Shown here piece by piece: positions 40,742 to 49,864 of a stretch of DNA of 64,000 nt. Each line of letters starts with the position of its first letter. Within the stretch, counting starts at the first letter, position 1. The notes under the pieces were generated by a model, which was not told the DNA's origin, searched no databases, and worked only from the letters and a program-made list of their open reading frames with translations. The position numbers and the translations under genes are program-made. Origin of the DNA: Phaseolus vulgaris (lineage: Eukaryota > Streptophyta > Magnoliopsida > Fabales > Fabaceae); the NCBI RefSeq assembly GCF_000499845.2, contig NC_023756.2, positions 34,370,763 through 34,434,762 on the forward strand. Direction: 5' to 3'.

Positions 40742-41935
40742 ATGGATACATATTCAAGTGCTGAATCTTCAAAACCACGCTCTACTCATAGGGCTTATGT
40801 TTTTAATGAGTTGAAAGAAGCAAGGAAGGCCCTTGCTCAAAAAGATGAAGCATTGCAAAGATTGCAAGAACGTATGGCCAAGATTGAATTGAAGCAAGAA
40901 GGAGTTGCCCATTCTTTACATGATAGACATCATTCTTCTAGGCATTCTTCCAAAGATTCTTCCAATGCTCACGGCCATGGAGAAGATTATAGAAGAAGGA
41001 AGCATCATCATCATTCCCATGGAGAAAGCCATCACCGTGAACAAAGACATCACCAAGAAGCAAAGCCTCAACTTTCTTTTGTAAAAGTACCTAGCTTTAA
41101 TGGTGATAGTGATCCTAATGTGTATTTAGATTGGGAGGCTAAATGTGAACAAATTTTTAAAGCCTATGAAGTCCATGAAGACCAAAAGGTGAAAGTAGCC
41201 TCTTTAGAATTCATAGATTATGCCATGAATTGGTGGCATAGTATTGTAATAGACATTGGATATAACAAGAGACCTCCCGTGGTTTCTTGGAACGATTTGA
41301 AAGAGTGTATGCGCCTTAGATTCGTGCCACCACACTTTAGGAAAGACCTAATGTTGAAGCTCCAACGGTTTCAACAAGGCACGCTAAGTGTGGATGCTTA
41401 TTTTAAGGAGTTAGAAACGCTTTTACTTAAAGTTAATTTCAAAGAAAGTGAGGAAGCTATGATAGCTAGGTTTGTAAGTGGCCTAAGAAGGGATATTCAA
41501 GATGTTGTTGAACTTCAAGAGTATTCATCTTTGGGATCTTTGGTTCACCTTGCAATGAAGGTTGAAGCTCAAATTGCTAAGAGAAATGCTTTTAAAAACT
41601 CTCCCGATGATGGTTACTACAACAACTCTTGGAAAAATAAAAAGTCTTTTTCAAACCTTCCTTCTAAGGATTCTTCTTTCACACCTAAAGAGTCTAAGTC
41701 TTCTACTTCTACTCATATATCACCAATCAAATCGTCTAGTAAGAAATGTTTTAAATGTTTGGGATATGGTCACATAGCTTCTAATTGCCCTTCTAAAAGG
41801 AATATGTTTGTGCATAATGGGGTAGTAGTTAGTGAGCATGATTCCAATTCATCTAGGCATTCTTCACCTTCTAAGCCATCAAGTGAGATTGAGAGCGAAA
41901 GTCCTTGTGAAGGTCACTTATTGATGATAAGGTGA
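40742..41935 (+). CDS. gag of gypsy C
   Basis: Start MDTYSSAESSKPRS (40742); an upstream in-frame Met at 40712 adds only leader-derived MLLCLLFSFI. N-terminal coiled coil, a His-rich linker (about residues 65-115), the gag core (VKVPSFNGDSDPNVYLDW, MNWWHS, RFVPPHFRKDLMLKLQRF, RFVSGLRRDIQDVVELQEYS) and a CCHC knuckle (CFKCLGYGHIASNC, near 41750) follow. The frame ends at TGA 41933-41935, where A has Arg (LLVIRRMLG), so this is a nonsense change that separates gag from protease. It is otherwise intact and could still make capsid protein. Confidence 0.9.
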   Translation: MDTYSSAESSKPRSTHRAYVFNELKEARKALAQKDEALQRLQERMAKIELKQEGVAHSLHDRHHSSRHSSKDSSNAHGHGEDYRRRKHHHHSHGESHHREQRHHQEAKPQLSFVKVPSFNGDSDPNVYLDWEAKCEQIFKAYEVHEDQKVKVASLEFIDYAMNWWHSIVIDIGYNKRPPVVSWNDLKECMRLRFVPPHFRKDLMLKLQRFQQGTLSVDAYFKELETLLLKVNFKESEEAMIARFVSGLRRDIQDVVELQEYSSLGSLVHLAMKVEAQIAKRNAFKNSPDDGYYNNSWKNKKSFSNLPSKDSSFTPKESKSSTSTHISPIKSSSKKCFKCLGYGHIASNCPSKRNMFVHNGVVVSEHDSNSSRHSSPSKPSSEIESESPCEGHLLMIR

Positions 41936-42901
41936 ATGTTGGGAACAATTCCAAAATCTTTGGATGATACTCAAAGAGAAAATATTTTTCACACCCGCTG
42001 TCTTATCAACAACAAGTTATGTTCCTTCATTATTGATGGGGGTATTTACACTAATGTGGCTAGTACAAGAGTTGTGGAGAAGTTAGCCTTACCCACTATC
42101 TCTCATACCAAGCCTTATAAATTGCAATGGTTAAGTACCGAAGGTGAAATCATGGTTAACAAACAAGTCCTCATTAACTTTGCAATAGGCAAGTATAAAG
42201 ATGAGGTTTTATGTGATGTTGTGCCCATGGAAGCAACTCATCTTCTTTTAGGAAGGCCTTGGCAATATGATAGACATGTTTTACATGATGGCCTATCCAA
42301 TACAATGTCTTTTTCCTTCCAAGGGCGCAAGGTTATCTTAAAACCCCTCTCTCCCAAAGAGGTTCATGAGGACCAAATCAAAATGAAAACTAAAAGAGAA
42401 AATGAGAAAGAAAAAGAAGTAAGTACTAAACCGAGTCACACCACTTTATCCACTAAATCCATCATGTTGACTCGTGTTATGCCTCAAGTTGAACCTCCAA
42501 GGTTTTCTTCTTCTTTATCTTTTTCATTACCCAAGGTTCCTATTTCAACACCAACTTGGTTAAAGAATGTTAGGGATGATTTTTTCATACCTCCTAATGG
42601 TTTTCACCATTTAAGGGGACTTTTTCCAAAACATATCATCATTCTCAAACAAATTTTTCCAACTTGGTCTGTTTATAGGACCTCCTTTTCTGAACTCCCA
42701 CTGCTTCCAACTTCTAAGTCATGTTTTCCTTTTTATTCAACTTTTAATAAACTGACTTTGTTATATGCAGGGATTCAGAATTCATGGTCGAATTCTCTCC
42801 AACTCGAGGAGTATGATAGAGATCAAATAAGAGAGGATTCTGCCAATGGAGGAAGAGGTCATTCACCCACACATTTGAAGTTCTTCCTTCTAGTCTTCTA
42901 A
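41936..42901 (+). pseudogene. protease of gypsy C fused to the pol C-terminal tail
   Basis: It starts MLGTIPKSLDDTQREN in the gag frame. The protease motif is FIIDGGIYTNVAS and LLLGRPW; D-G-G-I differs from D-G-G-S in A. After PKEVHEDQ a linker ends near PPNGFHHLRG, which corresponds to the segment just before RT in A. It then passes through ~50 unassigned residues to NSWSNSLQLEEYD, which is the end of pol in A. The frame continues 88 bp into the 3' LTR. The central ~2.9 kb of pol are absent. Confidence 0.82.
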
Positions 42902-43805
42902 AAAATTAAAGAAAAATTAAATAAAGAGAGGACCAAGCTTAAAGCCAAAGAAGACTACAAGCTTTCAAGAATGGGCTTCAATTAATATCTTTCTTTATAG
43001 TTTCTTTCAATTTGTAAATAATGCTTAAATATAGTTTTAGGAAAGGTGCTAAGAGGGAAACCTAAAGATACCTCTTATGTCAAAGCATCTTTAGATATTA
43101 GTTTTAGAACTTTCTAGTAGATTGACCCTTCATCACTCACTTTAGGCGCTAGAAAGTGAGAGATGTGCAAGGGACCTTTTGGATAGCTTCTTGTGTAAGC
43201 TTCATGTACTTCATGACCAGTCCTCTTCCTATATAAGGAGGGCTTGAGTCCTTCTAAATACAGAATTTGATATTGAAACTACCGAAACTCTCCCAAATTG
43301 GTGATTGAGTGAGTGAGATTTGTCTTCTCCTCTTCTAGTCTTATCTTGAGTGCATCTTGGAACCTCAAGTGGCGGCATCTACACTCATCTTGAAGCCTTC
43401 ATCCTTCAAGTGGCGTGTTCACCTCCAAGAACTCCAACCACATAAGTTTCCTTCTCTTTTCCATCTTATTCATCCATTTCCATGTCCTTAGATATTCTAG
43501 AAACATACCTTAGGCTTTTCTTGCACTTTTGTTCGGTTCATTTGTTTCAATTTCTATTTTGTTCGGTTCATTTCCTTCTTAAGTAGTTTTTATCGGTTCC
43601 TTTGCTTTCTTGTGCATTTCAATCGGTTCATTTCACAAGAAATGGGTTTCTACATGAGTTTTGGTTTGGTGGCTCAAGTTTAGGTGAGTTCTTGAATGAA
43701 AGAACATTGATCCAATTCTAGAAAAGTGCCTATTCATATTCCAACTCAAGTTGATTCCATATCATATCTATGAAACATCTTTATCTTGCTATTGGAATCA
43801 TATCA
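42814..43805 (+). repeat. 3' LTR of gypsy C (992 bp)
   Basis: TGATAGAGATCAAATAAGAG to GGAATCATATCA. CTCGAGGAGTA precedes it. CTATATAAGGAGGGC near 43231; CCTCAAGTGGCGGCATC and CCTTCAAGTGGCGTG near 43364 and 43407; CGGTTCATTT repeats at 43533-43630. Confidence 0.94.
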
Positions 43806-44301
43806 GAACATTCCTTTTCTATCTTGATTTGTATTTTTGTAAGAATTGGTGTTGTGCAGATCCAGAGGGTGGTTCTGATTTGTGGTGTGTTGTTTGCCAA
43901 AAGAGGTGTGTGTTCTTGAAGGGTTCAAGATCACCTCTTTGGTGTGTGGTTAGTAATCAGGGTGTTTGATTGCTTAGTGAAATACTCAGAGGTTTTTGGG
44001 GACTGGATGTAGCTCTTGGATAAGAGCGAACCAGTATAAATTTGATGTATGATCTTTTTATCCCTTATCTCCTTTAAATTTGTGTTTAGTTTTGTTTTTA
44101 TAAACTGCTGATAAAAACAATCGATTGATTTGCATAAAAAATTGGTTGATTTTCTAGAAACATATTAAAACAAATTTGTTTCTCTGCTGAGCTAGTTTCT
44201 TCTTCTTTGATTCTTAATTGCCTTTCATTCCACCTTCAACATTTGCGAAAATAGTTTAAAAACAATTCACCCCCTCTTGTTTAAGGCCTATATTTATAAT
44301 A
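43806..44301 (+). repeat. solo copia LTR D, right segment
   Basis: Continues LTR D after gypsy C. GGGGACTGGATGTAGCTCTT and the CACCCCCTCTTGTTTAAGG end match the B1 LTR. The terminus is worn (TTTATAATA instead of ...CTAACA), yet GTATG (44302-44306) duplicates 38635-38639. Confidence 0.92.
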
Positions 44302-44695
44302 GTATGTGCAGAGATGCGAGCAATGTTAGAAGCACGCTGACTGGTGCCATGCACCAACCGAGGATTTGCGATCGATCTCTAGTCCATGGCTTTTCATTAC
44401 TTGGGGAATAGACATATTGAGTCCTTTCCCTTTAGCCCTATGTAAAATGAAGTACCTTATCGTCGCCATTGAATATTTCACTAAGTGGATCGAAGCTGAG
44501 TCAGTCACACAGTTGCCTACAAAGTCTAGATTTTGTATGGAAGAACATCGTATGCCATTTTGGTATTCCTAGGCACATAGTGTTCGATAATGGGACTCAA
44601 TTTGCTAGCTGGCAATAGGGAAAATTGTGCACGGAACTAGGAATAAAGCAGATCTTCGCCTCGGTAGAACACCCCCAAACAAATGGTTAAGTAAG
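44302..44695 (+). pseudogene. Tat integrase core, decayed (element E)
   Basis: Codons resume the integrase cut at 38639. PSPWLFITWGIDILSPFPLA (first Asp), YLIVAIEYFTKWIEAE, VFDNGTQFAS (second Asp) and EHPQTNG appear in shifting frames. Frameshifts near 44375, 44510 and 44560 and stops near 44620 occur. It ends at an LTR-like sequence. Confidence 0.85.
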
Positions 44696-45127
44696 TGTGA
44701 AGGTTCACTTCTAGAGGACAAAAAGAAAAACACAAGTATATGGTGTGGATGATGCAAAAAGGGGCAGAAATTAAGATAATAGACAAAGAGAACCAACAAT
44801 TTAAAGACAAACATGAATGAACATAGAGGAAAGGGAATGGAATGCGTAAAAGGAAATTAAAAAGGGGAAGAGATGAAGAGAGCTTATGGTGAAGAAAATG
44901 AAATCACACCACTTGGAGTAGAGGGACTCCAAGATGAGTGATGCAAGAGTCGCCACTTAGGATATTACCCACCCAAGATAAGACCCAGATAACTAGAGCC
45001 GCCACTTGAGATATTACCCATCTAAGTTAAGACCGAACATGAGCTCACAAGTCTCACAAAATCACTCCTGCAAAGTTTCTTTACTTAAAATTTCAATGTG
45101 AAAATACACGAGGCAAGACACCCTATT
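44696..45127 (-). repeat. degenerate LTR K (A/C-type), left segment
   Basis: Non-coding. The reverse complement of the CAAGTGGCGGC words seen in the A and C LTRs occurs near 44920, 44950 and 45000. It ends in CTATT, the left target copy of the next solo LTR. Confidence 0.55.
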
Positions 45128-46023
45128 TGATGTGAATGTAACTACAAGAATACATGATTCTTTGACATTCTTAGGAGCAACTTGAGCTGGTCATAAATGG
45201 CACCTTACTTTAGAATTGGATCAATGTTCTAATTCAAGAACTCACCAAGACTTAGCACCAACCAAGACTCATATGGAAGTCCATATATTGTCAAATGGAA
45301 TCAAAACACAAGGAATGGAAGAACACAAAGATAAACCGAACAGAAAAAGGAAGACAATGCTGGAAACAGAAAACTAAAAGGTAAAAATGAAAGGAAACAA
45401 CAAATTAAGCTAAGCTACCGAATGGAATTGAAAGAACATGAAGGAAGAACACTTATAGAAGGACGTTGCTGGATTTTGAGGATTGGAAGAACACTTCACG
45501 CCACTTGGTTCCTTGATCCAAGATAAGTGATGGAGTGCCGCCACTTGAAGCTCACCATAGCTCACAAGATAAGGCAAAGGAAGAAGAAGACTCAAGACTC
45601 GCAATTTCTCTCCAAATTTGAGTATAGTCTCTCTACTATAAAATTCCAATCTCCTTTTTACAAAGGCAAGCACCTTATTTATAGCCTAAGAGGTGCTGAA
45701 ATGCAAATCCAAATGACCCTCAAATGCAATGAAATTCGGCGCCAATCTAGACAATGAAGGAAGTGTGACTTTCCTTCCTAGTTTGGCACCTCCTAATCTC
45801 CTATCTACACTCCCCCCTAGACTCCCTTACTACTTACACCTTTTTATTACATCCACACCCCTATTCTACAAAAGAAATAAGAAGAGTCATCTTATTATAC
45901 TCTTATCCCAAAGCTCTTGCCATGCTCCTAGTAATTCGTTGGGCTTGGACCCCTTGTTGGGCTTGGGCCCCTTGTTGGGCTTGGGCTTCATGGGCTTGAG
46001 CCTCCTCTACTTGGTTTCCATCA
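45128..46023 (-). repeat. solo LTR of the gypsy A family
   Basis: The plus strand reads TGATGTGAATGTAACTACAA... to ...CTTGGTTTCCATCA, 896 bp, with CTATT duplications at 45123-45127 and 46024-46028. It is similar over its full length to 9474-10361 but more diverged, so it is an older insertion. The short ORFs within are not genes. Confidence 0.93.
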
Positions 46024-46487
46024 CTATTTATAGGAATGGGTGACTTTGTGGGCAAGATGGGTGAAGGGTATAAATGGCAAGGGAGAGGGGCTGCCTAGGG
46101 TGTTGATCATAGTCAAAACCACACCTTTAGGCATAATTTCTAGAAGGTAGGTTAAAAACCCTAATTCTAGATGCCTTGTCTTGAAAAAGTGGGTTTGGTA
46201 CAAGCCCATTTCACTAAGTACACTCCCTTTTATGCTAAGTGAACCTACTCTAGCCTATTTTGCTATTTGGACCCCAAAAGTGTGCCCAATTTATTTTCAA
46301 ACATGTTTTTGTCTTTTAAGAAGACCAGCAGAAAGAACATTTGTTGTTTTGGTCTATGCCCAGTTCTTCTTCTACTGAGGTCCGTCTGATATTGGTGGGG
46401 CTTTTACTTGATTGTTGAGATGACTGCTCAAAGTGTGAATTCTTTCTTGAGTCATTGGTCATCTTCTTGGCTACTTGGATTGTATCA
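46024..46487 (-). repeat. degenerate LTR K, right segment
   Basis: Continues 45127: CACCCTATTTATAGGAATGG restored across the solo LTR is a TATA region read on the minus strand. The minus-strand start TGATACAATCCAAGTAG resembles TGATGGAAACCAAGTAG of A. The flanks (GTAAG left, TAACC right) do not match, so no duplication is visible. Confidence 0.55.
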
Positions 46488-46990
46488 TAACCCGTTTGGT
46501 CAGGCCCACTTGAGAGAAGTACCTAGCTCGGCCTCAGATAAGTGAAAAGCCCAATAATACCGCAAGAGGTCGGCCCCAACAGTTGGGATCCATATTGAAA
46601 GGATAATTAAGGAACGATAATAGAAAGAGTAACCTAATTAGTTAAGCATTAATATTATTGTGGTTGTTAATGTAAATAAAAACTGTTAGGGATAATGTTG
46701 CATGTACCCGTAAAATAAAGGCGTATGTTAAACAAATATCTTTTTGTTTGAAAATTCCTAAAGGGAGGTCGACAAAGACTATAAAAAGGACTTGAGACCT
46801 TGAACAGAGGTAAGTTTTACTGGTAACTCTATACTAATACAAATATTTTACTCAGATATTCATAATTGAATATTTCCATTGACTTGATCGTCGGAGTATT
46901 GTCAACAGATGGAACTCCCCTCACTGTTAATTGTTAACATCTCATAACCATAACATTCAAGTAAAGACAATTTAACTCGGAACCTAACAA
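46488..46990 (+). repeat. degenerate gypsy LTR-like sequence L
   Basis: GACTATAAAAAGGACTTGAG (near 46778, TATA box and start of transcript) followed by TTGACTTGATCGTCGGAGTA (near 46880), the conserved block of the Tat LTRs. No coding sequence or clear ends. Confidence 0.5.
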
Positions 46991-47509
46991 GGTCCAACCT
47001 AAGTCAACCGTCAAGAAGAATACTTAATTATAAAAAATTGTAATATAGTATTAATAGTATCCAGAAAAGTTTCGAAACGAAAAAGACGTGCTAGAAAACA
47101 TCGTTTTCACTTTGCATATGACAGTGTCACGCTGACAAGTAAGTAGCCTTAACACTGCCACCAGGTAGTTTTACCCTTGGGCGTAAAATGATACTGAAAC
47201 TACTGGATTAAACTTCCTTTTTGTTTCAACTTTATTCATATTCATACTGTGTGATACACCTTTTTAAAGAATTATAACTTATTGAAAATCATTAACTTTT
47301 GTCGGCTAATATGCAATTTTTAATTGATTTCCATTTTATTTTAATTTTTAATATATAGATAAAAAACATTTTAGATAAGACATTACTCTTACTTTTGCAT
47401 AAAACTTTCTTTCCATTCCATTGTATTTTAGTAAATGTTACAGTGTAATTATGAAAAATTTACATAAAAGATGTAATTTTACGAAAACGACTAAAAATAT
47501 TTTTTTTAA

Positions 47510-48700
47510 AAAAAAATAGGTAAGCTATGTTAAAAAGAGACGACTTCATCATGTTGAAATTATGCAAATATTGGTTAAATAAAATCATCAGAGAATAGAA
47601 CAACTTTGATTAAATATTGAAATCATACAGTATTTTAACTGATATTTAATTCAGATTGTTAGGGTAAAAGTAACTTCAGATGTTAAATATTTATTGAAAT
47701 CGTGGTGGGTACAGTCACTTTAATTTGTGATTGAATAACTTTTGTGTAGTTTCGAAAACTTATTTTCTGTGTTAGAAATTAATTGGTAATAATTAGAAAA
47801 CTTATTTTCTGTGGTAGATAGTTTCTAAAACTTAAAAGAGTGTTAATTAACCCTCTCAATAATAAAAATATACACTTCACATTTTAATAAATTAATATTT
47901 ATTTATTTTTATTTTACTTTGTAATTAAAATAGTATTATATTATTATAAACAATGTCAAATATTTTTAGTGTTCATAGTGTCAAAGAAACTTTTCTCAAA
48001 TTTAAAACATTTGGTGTATTTTATAAAATTTTGAATAGTTTAAATTTTGGGTCATTACATTTTACAATTTTTAATTTTTTTTTCTTCTAAATCTTGCATT
48101 GTCAAAACAATTTCTTTAAAGTAATCAATTTTAACTATTTTTGGCCGCTTATGGGTTTGTAAAAATTTGTTAGCCCTTTTTTTCATTTTAAAAATATTTT
48201 CATATAAATTATTACCAATTAATTTTCAACACAACAATAAGTTTTCTAAACCACAATCAGTGCATGAATGTATGTTTTAAGTTTTCAAAGCTATATTAAT
48301 TGAAAATATAAATGAAATATGTATTTGTTTACGTGCATTCTTTAATGTATATTAAATGTATGTTTCAAGTTTTCAAAGCTACATTAATTGAAAATATAAA
48401 TGAAATATGTATTTGTTTACGTGCATTGACTCTGAGACAGAAATTATTCAATCATAAATTAAAGTTGTTAGTATCCATCACGATTTCAATAAATATTTAA
48501 TAGCTAAAATGATTTTTATTTCAACAAATTCAATTAAATATTAATTAAAATCGATTTTACCTTATACTATTTTAATATTTAATCAAAATTATGTCACTTT
48601 TTTTACGACTTCATTCTCATTAAAACAAAATTATTTTAAATTTATACGATTTCAACAATAGAATTCGTATCTTATTGACAAAACTTACCTACTTTTGAAA
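47510..48700. repeat. large imperfect inverted repeat (foldback element?)
   Basis: AAATATTTATTGAAATCGTG (47690) pairs with CACGATTTCAATAAATATTT (48479); TTTAATTTGTGATTGAATAA pairs with TTATTCAATCATAAATTAAA; AATTGGTAATAATT (47789) pairs with AATTATTACCAATT (48207). The arms extend outward, more weakly, to about 47515 and 48690. The loop is about 370 bp. No transposase and no verified target duplication, so the class is open. Confidence 0.65.
48269..48444 (+). repeat. 88-bp tandem duplication
   Basis: Two near-identical copies starting at about 48269 and 48357, each with TTCAAAGCTA and AAATGAAATATGTATTTGTT then TACGTGCATT. They lie in the right arm of the inverted repeat and create a spurious 62-codon ORF. 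Confidence 0.85.
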
Positions 48701-49355
48701 AGAAAAATTACTCATTTCTTTCATAACGCACACAAATTCCACCATTTACATAAGTTTGTGCGTACTTAGACTAATATTCTTCATGATTCCATAATATAGA
48801 TATTGAGAGAAGAGATAAATTAAAAATATTATTATGTATTATATAATTTATTATAAAATACGATTTCATTTATGATTATATTATCAGTTTGTTTATTTTC
48901 TTGTTTTTGAGATTTTTGTTGTGAAATTGTTTGGTTGTCGGATGATGGTTACGACATTTATTTATTTTAATATTGTTATTAATTTAACATAAAATTATGT
49001 AAAAGAAATTCTTTTATCATAGTCGTTATTTACAAACACCGAATAAAAAGAAGGAATTTCTTTAATTTTGCAACTATTCTCAACATGTGATGTTTTATTA
49101 ACTATCATAGATTATTTTCTAAAAAAAGTACGAAAAAACTTTAAAGTTGTCTATAATGTGAAACTAATAATTAACTCATCATTTTATATAATATTATTAA
49201 CGAAAAATTTCACTTGAAAAAGAAGTTAATGAAAGTTAAAAACTTACGCTGAACAGAAATAGTAGAGTCATTTTTTATGGAGTTGTTATTGAAATATAAG
49301 ATTTTAAATGATAACTTCTATAATGAGATGATAATTTTATTTATAATTGCCTATA

Positions 49356-49700
49356 CACTAGTGCAGATATGTAAAATAAATGCGGTTATTTTCAATTTAC
49401 AAATGCGGTCATAGAACCGCATTTGATCAGCACGCATTCGTAAATCTGGAATTTACAAATGCGGTCCTATGACCGCATTCATAAATCACATTTACAAATG
49501 CGGTCATTTTAGGTAACCGCATTTGTATATTATTCTGAATTAGGGAGTGAGTTTGGGGTTTAGGATTTATGAATGCGGTCTTGGTAAAGACCGCATTCAT
49601 AAATCACTATTTACAAATGCGGTCATTTACCAAGACCGCATTTGTAAATGCGAATTCACTATTTACAAATGCGGTCTTGGTAAATGACCGCATTTGTAAA
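49356..49700. repeat. left terminal and subterminal repeats of G1
   Basis: TTTACAAATGCGGTC and its reverse complement GACCGCATTTGTAAA recur, with about 13 ATGCGGT/ACCGCAT cores in 345 bp, mostly as head-to-head pairs 15-25 bp apart (for example 49395-49435 and 49660-49700). In En/Spm such repeats bind the accessory transposase protein; here that role is inferred. Confidence 0.9.
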
Positions 49701-49864
49701 TAGTGATTTTTTTTTTAAAATACACTCTGTTTTGTGCAGAAACCATATATTTAAATAACCTGCATAATGATCAAACCCAGCCAGACAAATACAGAAATGT
49801 AGTGATCAATTGAAATCATCAAAATGTACATTTACAAGTGATCAAATTACATATAATAAAACCA
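49701..49864. other. 3' flank of the Ulp1-like gene
   Basis: AT-rich sequence without motifs recognised, presumably the 3' untranslated region. The homologous stretch in G2 is 58225-58400. Confidence 0.5.

Larger units (their letters stand above)
39212..43805 (+). mobile_element. Ty3/gypsy element C, non-autonomous relative of A
   Basis: TGATAG...ATATCA, 4594 bp, with perfect GAACA duplications (39207-39211, 43806-43810) inside copia LTR D. Gene content is gag and protease only; RT, RNase H and integrase are replaced by a ~300-bp stretch. The protein sequence, the leader and the CTCGAGGAGTA/CCGGGGAGTA polypurine tracts show kinship with A. Confidence 0.92.
7790..44695 (+). mobile_element. 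Tat-type Ty3/gypsy element E, split by two nested insertions
   Basis: The collinear pieces are LTR 7790-8530, gag 8536-9326, RT/RNase H/second RNase H/integrase start 36099-38639, and integrase remainder 44302-44695. The first gap is filled by copia B1 with its contents, the second by solo LTR D with gypsy C. The gag C-terminus and protease are missing at the first gap, so a deletion accompanied or followed the B1 insertion. That the two halves belong to one element is inferred from strand, order and lineage. Confidence 0.7.
46991..49355. other. AT-rich non-coding stretch
   Basis: No coding sequence, RNA gene or intact element recognised. It holds a large imperfect inverted repeat (47510-48700) and an 88-bp tandem duplication, listed separately. 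It is the one part of the window that may be ordinary intergenic DNA. Confidence 0.5.

Noticed and set aside
44696..46487. LTR K as a clean solo LTR
   Set aside because: The flanking five bases (GTAAG and TAACC) do not match, so complete insertion boundaries are unproven.
48312..48500. 62-codon ORF
   Set aside because: Created by the 88-bp tandem duplication in AT-rich DNA.
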